Assembly: GCF_019511645.1 (NCBI RefSeq) | Contig: NZ_JAEUAX010000001.1 | Coordinates: 62,001-126,000, forward strand | Direction of reading: 5' to 3' | Length of the DNA stretch: 64,000 nt | Source of the DNA: Microbacterium ureisolvens | GTDB lineage: Bacteria > Actinomycetota > Actinomycetes > Actinomycetales > Microbacteriaceae | In this document: positions 61,148 to 64,000 of the stretch, piece after piece | Position numbering within the stretch: the stretch's first letter is position 1 | Layout of the letters: each line of letters starts with the position of its first letter | Program-made: the position numbers and the translations under genes | The notes under the pieces: generated by a model | Told to the model about the DNA's origin: nothing | The model's database searches: none | The model's input: only the letters and a program-made list of their open reading frames with translations

Positions 61148-62052
61148 GCCACCAGTATCGGACGATCGACGTCCCCGTCGAGGGCGGTGCCCTCCGCGCG
61201 GGCGTGTGGAACCCGACGGATGCGGCCACCGGCGCGCCGACCGTGCTCCTGGTGCACGGGGTCACCGCTTCGCACCTGGCATGGCCGTTCGTCGTGGACC
61301 GCCTGCCGGGAGTGCGTGTCATCGCGCCCGACCTGCGCGGACGCGGACGCAGCAACGGCGTCGAGGGGTCCGCAGGGATGGCCGCGCACGCGTCCGACCT
61401 CGCGGCGCTGCTGGGTGCGCTGGGCATCGAGCAGACGGTGGTCGTCGGGCACTCCATGGGCGGGTTCGTGTCCGTGGTCTTCGCCCACCTGCACCCCGAG
61501 CGCGTCTCGCGGCTGCTGCTCGTCGACGGCGGGCTGCCGCTCGACGTCCCCGCGGGACTGAGCACGGACGAACTCGTCGCCGGCATCCTCGGCCCCACCG
61601 CGGCGCGCCTGTCGATGAGGTTCGCGGATGCGGGGGCGTACCTCGACTTCTGGCGGCAGCATCCGGCGTTCACCGGGGCGTGGACGCCCGAGCTCGAGCG
61701 CTATCTCGCCTACGATCTCGTCGACGACGGCGCCGGCGCGTTCCGTCCCGCGACGAGCTATGCGACCACCGCGGACGACACCCTCGACATGAACACGGGC
61801 AGCGCCCTGCCGGCGGCGCTGGCCGGGCTTCAGCATCCCACTCGCCTCATCACCGTGCCGCGCGGCCTGCAGAACGAGCCGCCCGGGCTCTACGCGCCGG
61901 AGCACCTCGACCGCCTGCTCGCGCAGTACCCCGGCGTCGACCACGAGCGCATCGACGGCTTCAACCACTACACGATCGTGATGTCGCCCGCCGGCGCCGA
62001 TGTGGTGTCGGCCGCGGTCCGCGAGGAGCTCTCGGCGGTTCCGACCCGGTGA
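61144..62052 (+). CDS. Alpha/beta hydrolase
   Basis: A 302-aa alpha/beta-fold hydrolase: oxyanion region VLLVHGVTAS, nucleophile elbow GHSMGG (Ser near 102) and catalytic His in GFNHYTIV near the end. It resembles esterases and ring-cleavage hydrolases. The ATG overlaps the SDR stop and it is the last gene of the operon. It could release the acid that the ligase or dehydrogenase then uses. Confidence 0.92.
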   Translation: MSHQYRTIDVPVEGGALRAGVWNPTDAATGAPTVLLVHGVTASHLAWPFVVDRLPGVRVIAPDLRGRGRSNGVEGSAGMAAHASDLAALLGALGIEQTVVVGHSMGGFVSVVFAHLHPERVSRLLLVDGGLPLDVPAGLSTDELVAGILGPTAARLSMRFADAGAYLDFWRQHPAFTGAWTPELERYLAYDLVDDGAGAFRPATSYATTADDTLDMNTGSALPAALAGLQHPTRLITVPRGLQNEPPGLYAPEHLDRLLAQYPGVDHERIDGFNHYTIVMSPAGADVVSAAVREELSAVPTR

Positions 62053-62053
62053 T

Positions 62054-62104
62054 GCTCACCTGTCACGGTGTGTCGCCTCGCGCAGCACTTCGTGACAGGT
62101 GGGC
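62054..62104. repeat. 14-bp inverted repeat after the hydrolase gene
   Basis: The arms are 62054-62067 and 62091-62104, with one wobble mismatch, around a 23-nt centre. The element begins 2 bases after the stop at 62052 and lies between convergent genes. It lacks a U-tract and resembles the palindrome after murI in plan (TGTC-CG...CG-GACA), so it may be REP-like, a terminator, or both. Confidence 0.65.
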
Positions 62105-62139
62105 GAAGGCCGCCTTCGAGCCGCCGGGCATCGGGACGG

Positions 62140-62928
62140 TCAGCGGGAGGCGGCGATGCGCGTGGTCAGCTGGTGCGCGTGCGCGAGCAGCGTGCGGCCG
62201 AGCTCCGGCAGGCGGTCCGGCCCGAAGCGGAACTCGACCCCGGTCAGGCTCAGCGCCCACTGCGGGTGGCCCTCGCGCGTGAAGACGGCGGCGCCGATGC
62301 CGTACGAGCCCTCGACGATGAGCCCGGGGTTCACCGCGTAGCCGCGCTCCTGCGTGTCGCGCAGACGCGTGCGCAGACGCTGTTCGCCGTGCGCGGCGCC
62401 CCATTCGCGGGAGAGGTCTGGGTGACGTTCGAAGTATGCGTCCACATCGTGGGGTGGCAGGAACGACAGGATCGCCAGGCCCGCGGACGCCACGCCGAGG
62501 GGGAAGCGCACCCCCTCCGAGAGCACGAAGGAGCGGATGGGGAAGCTGCCCTCTTCGCGGAGGAGGCACACCGTCTCGTCGCCGCGGCGCACCGAGAGGA
62601 ACGCGCTCTCCTCGGTGCGGACGGCCAGTGAACGCACGATGTCGCGAGCGACGGCGGTGATGTCGTATCGGGATGCTGCAACCGTGCCCATGAGGTACAG
62701 CTCGGGTCCCGGCATCCATCGCCCGGTGCGTTCGTCCTGGTCGACCAGGCCCTCATGGCGCAGGGCCGTGAGGAGGCGGTGGGTCGTCGGGCGGGTCAGG
62801 TCGGCGCGGCGGGCGAGCTCGGCCACCGGCATCCCCTCATCTCCGCCTGATGTCACCAGGCGCAGGAGCCGGGAGGCACGGGCGATCGACTGCGCTCCGG
62901 GAACGCTGCGCTGGGGAGGGGTGTCCAC
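62140..62928 (-). CDS. IclR family transcriptional regulator
   Basis: A 262-aa IclR protein: N-terminal winged HTH (~15-75, MPVAELARRADLTRPTTHRLLTALRHEGLV) and the effector domain with GYAVNPGLIVEGSYGIGAAVF. I chose GTG at 62928; the frame is open further upstream but overlaps the divergent gene region. It faces the CoA-transferase genes, whose start lies 108 bases away, and is the obvious candidate to control them in response to a small carboxylate. Confidence 0.92.
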   Translation of the reverse strand: MDTPPQRSVPGAQSIARASRLLRLVTSGGDEGMPVAELARRADLTRPTTHRLLTALRHEGLVDQDERTGRWMPGPELYLMGTVAASRYDITAVARDIVRSLAVRTEESAFLSVRRGDETVCLLREEGSFPIRSFVLSEGVRFPLGVASAGLAILSFLPPHDVDAYFERHPDLSREWGAAHGEQRLRTRLRDTQERGYAVNPGLIVEGSYGIGAAVFTREGHPQWALSLTGVEFRFGPDRLPELGRTLLAHAHQLTTRIAASR

Positions 62929-63036
62929 ATGATGGACGCTACGACGCGGGATGGCCACATGGCAAGCGCAGACGTGGTGCGGGGGTTCGCGGAGTCGGAG
63001 GATGGACACCGAGCGACCGCATTGCAAAGGAGCAGA

Positions 63037-63837
63037 ATGATCGACAAGACCTGGGGGACGGCGGCCGAGGCCGTCGCCGACATCCCCGACGGCGCTTCCC
63101 TCGCGGTGGGAGGGTTCGGCCTGTCGGGCAATCCCATCGCCCTCATCGAGGCGCTGCTCGCACAGGGCACGAGCGACCTCAGCATCGTCAGCAACAACTG
63201 CGGCGTCGACGACTGGGGGCTCGGCATCCTGCTGAACGCCAAGCGCATCCGCAAGATGACCTCGTCGTACGTGGGCGAGAACAAGGAGTTCGAGCGTCAG
63301 TTCCTGTCAGGCGAGCTCGAGCTCGAGCTGACGCCCCAGGGCACGCTCGCCGAGAAGCTGCGCGCCGGCGGCTCCGGCATCGCGGCCTTCTACACGCAGA
63401 CCGGGGTGGGCACTCAGGTCGCGGAGGGCGGGCTGCCGCGCCGCTACGCCGCCGACGGAAGCGTCGCGGTGGCGTCGCCCGTCAAGGACGTCCGCAGCTT
63501 CGACGTGTCAGGCGCCCCGCGAGATTACGTGCTCGAAGAGGCGATCGTCACCGACTTCGCGCTCGTGCACGCGCTCAAGGGCGACCGTCACGGCAACCTC
63601 GTCTTCAACAAGGCAGCGCGCAACTTCAACCCGCTCGCCGCGATGGCCGGGCGGGTCTGCATCGCCCAGGTCGAGGAGCTCGTCGAACCGGGGGAGCTCG
63701 AGCCCGACAGCATCCATCTTCCCGGCATCTACGTGCACCGCATCGTGGAGGTCGGATCCGACATCGAGAAGCGCATCGAGCGGCGCACGGTCAGCGCCTC
63801 GCAGGCCGCGTCGCGCGAGATGCCCGAAGGAGCCTGA
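63037..63837 (+). CDS. scoA: 3-oxoacid CoA-transferase subunit A
   Basis: A 266-aa subunit of succinyl-CoA:3-oxoacid CoA-transferase, which activates acetoacetate or a related ketoacid. GGFGLSGNP and [40 protein letters not shown] match the SCOT group rather than the beta-ketoadipate PcaI group, which lacks the ENKEFERQ segment. AAAGGAG precedes the ATG at 63037. An insertion of about ten residues (around [16 protein letters not shown]) precedes the conserved RDYVLEEAI. Confidence 0.92.
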   Translation: MIDKTWGTAAEAVADIPDGASLAVGGFGLSGNPIALIEALLAQGTSDLSIVSNNCGVDDWGLGILLNAKRIRKMTSSYVGENKEFERQFLSGELELELTPQGTLAEKLRAGGSGIAAFYTQTGVGTQVAEGGLPRRYAADGSVAVASPVKDVRSFDVSGAPRDYVLEEAIVTDFALVHALKGDRHGNLVFNKAARNFNPLAAMAGRVCIAQVEELVEPGELEPDSIHLPGIYVHRIVEVGSDIEKRIERRTVSASQAASREMPEGA

Positions 63838-63838
63838 C

Positions 63839-64000
63839 ATGCCGCTCACCCGCAACGAGATGGCCGCCCGCGCGGCACAGGAGCTCGCCGACGGCGCCTA
63901 CGTCAACCTCGGCATCGGCCTGCCGACACTCGTGCCGAACTTCGTGCCGGCCGGCGTGACGGTCGTGCTGCAGTCGGAGAACGGCATCCTCGGCGTCGGG
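63839..64000 (+). CDS. scoB: 3-oxoacid CoA-transferase subunit B, N-terminal part (runs off window)
   Basis: The first 54 codons of the B subunit. [29 protein letters not shown] is typical. SENGILGVG contains the catalytic Glu that forms the glutamyl-CoA intermediate. AAGGAG precedes the ATG, one base after the scoA stop. The 3' end is outside the window. Confidence 0.92.
   Translation, partial: MPLTRNEMAARAAQELADGAYVNLGIGLPTLVPNFVPAGVTVVLQSENGILGVG

Noticed and set aside
63037..64000. Beta-ketoadipate CoA-transferase (pcaIJ) with IclR as PcaR
   Set aside because: Gene order would fit, but the [22 protein letters not shown] segment is that of SCOT and no other pca gene is present.
1..64000. 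CRISPR arrays, insertion sequences, prophage or integrases
   Set aside because: No regularly spaced repeats, transposase motifs or phage structural genes were found in any frame I read.

Overview
The window is 64 kb of a very GC-rich (about 70%) actinobacterial chromosome. Gene order (murI-rph-rdgB; prfB-ftsE-ftsX-smpB; cpaF-tadB-tadC-DUF4244-tadE), the tmRNA tag ending in ALAA, and many start codons placed 6-8 nt after a TAnnnT box all suggest Microbacteriaceae, most likely a Microbacterium. No prophage, insertion sequence or CRISPR array was seen. Almost all of the DNA is coding, and no stretch over 300 bases lacks a feature.

Layout. 1-1927: end of murI, then rph and rdgB. 1936-9104: a CocE-type hydrolase, a cation diffusion facilitator, the divergent NHEJ pair ligD/ku, a DedA membrane protein and tRNA-Leu. 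9172-14583: a small membrane protein, a compact Tad/Flp pilus locus and a LuxR-type regulator with a degenerate receiver domain. 14728-22810: a secreted Ig-like protein, a RIO-like kinase preceded by an in-frame 20-codon leader ORF, and a 1284-aa secreted subtilase divergent from a TrmB-like regulator. 22819-28347: a small zinc-ribbon-like protein coupled to an MFS gene, then prfB-ftsE-ftsX-smpB. 28446-34006: SIMPL protein, siderophore-interacting protein, an SRPBCC/amine-oxidase-like/SDR operon and a DUF2231 protein, lying between smpB and ssrA (34260-34627).

34788-41026 is an oligosaccharide uptake locus: binding lipoprotein, two permeases and a GH13 glucosidase on the minus strand, with a divergent ROK regulator. 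41034-51203 is a mosaic: vanadium-haloperoxidase-like protein, lipoproteins, a LysR-type HTH-only protein, a VOC protein, a 5'-truncated NmrA-like gene, an alcohol-dehydrogenase-like protein, a zinc-ribbon SDR coupled to an SH3-like protein, NUDIX, YaeQ, DUF1232 and hisN. tRNA-Lys follows, then a MarR-MFS operon with a palindromic operator.

53326-64000 is a catabolic island: a complete Liv-type ABC transporter, an acyl-CoA ligase, a TetR regulator, a 3-hydroxybutyrate-dehydrogenase-like SDR and an alpha/beta hydrolase in one overlapping operon. An IclR gene facing a two-subunit 3-oxoacid CoA-transferase follows, cut by the window end. Together these could import a carboxylate or ester, hydrolyse it, oxidise a 3-hydroxy acid and activate the ketoacid with CoA. 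The true substrate is not evident from sequence.
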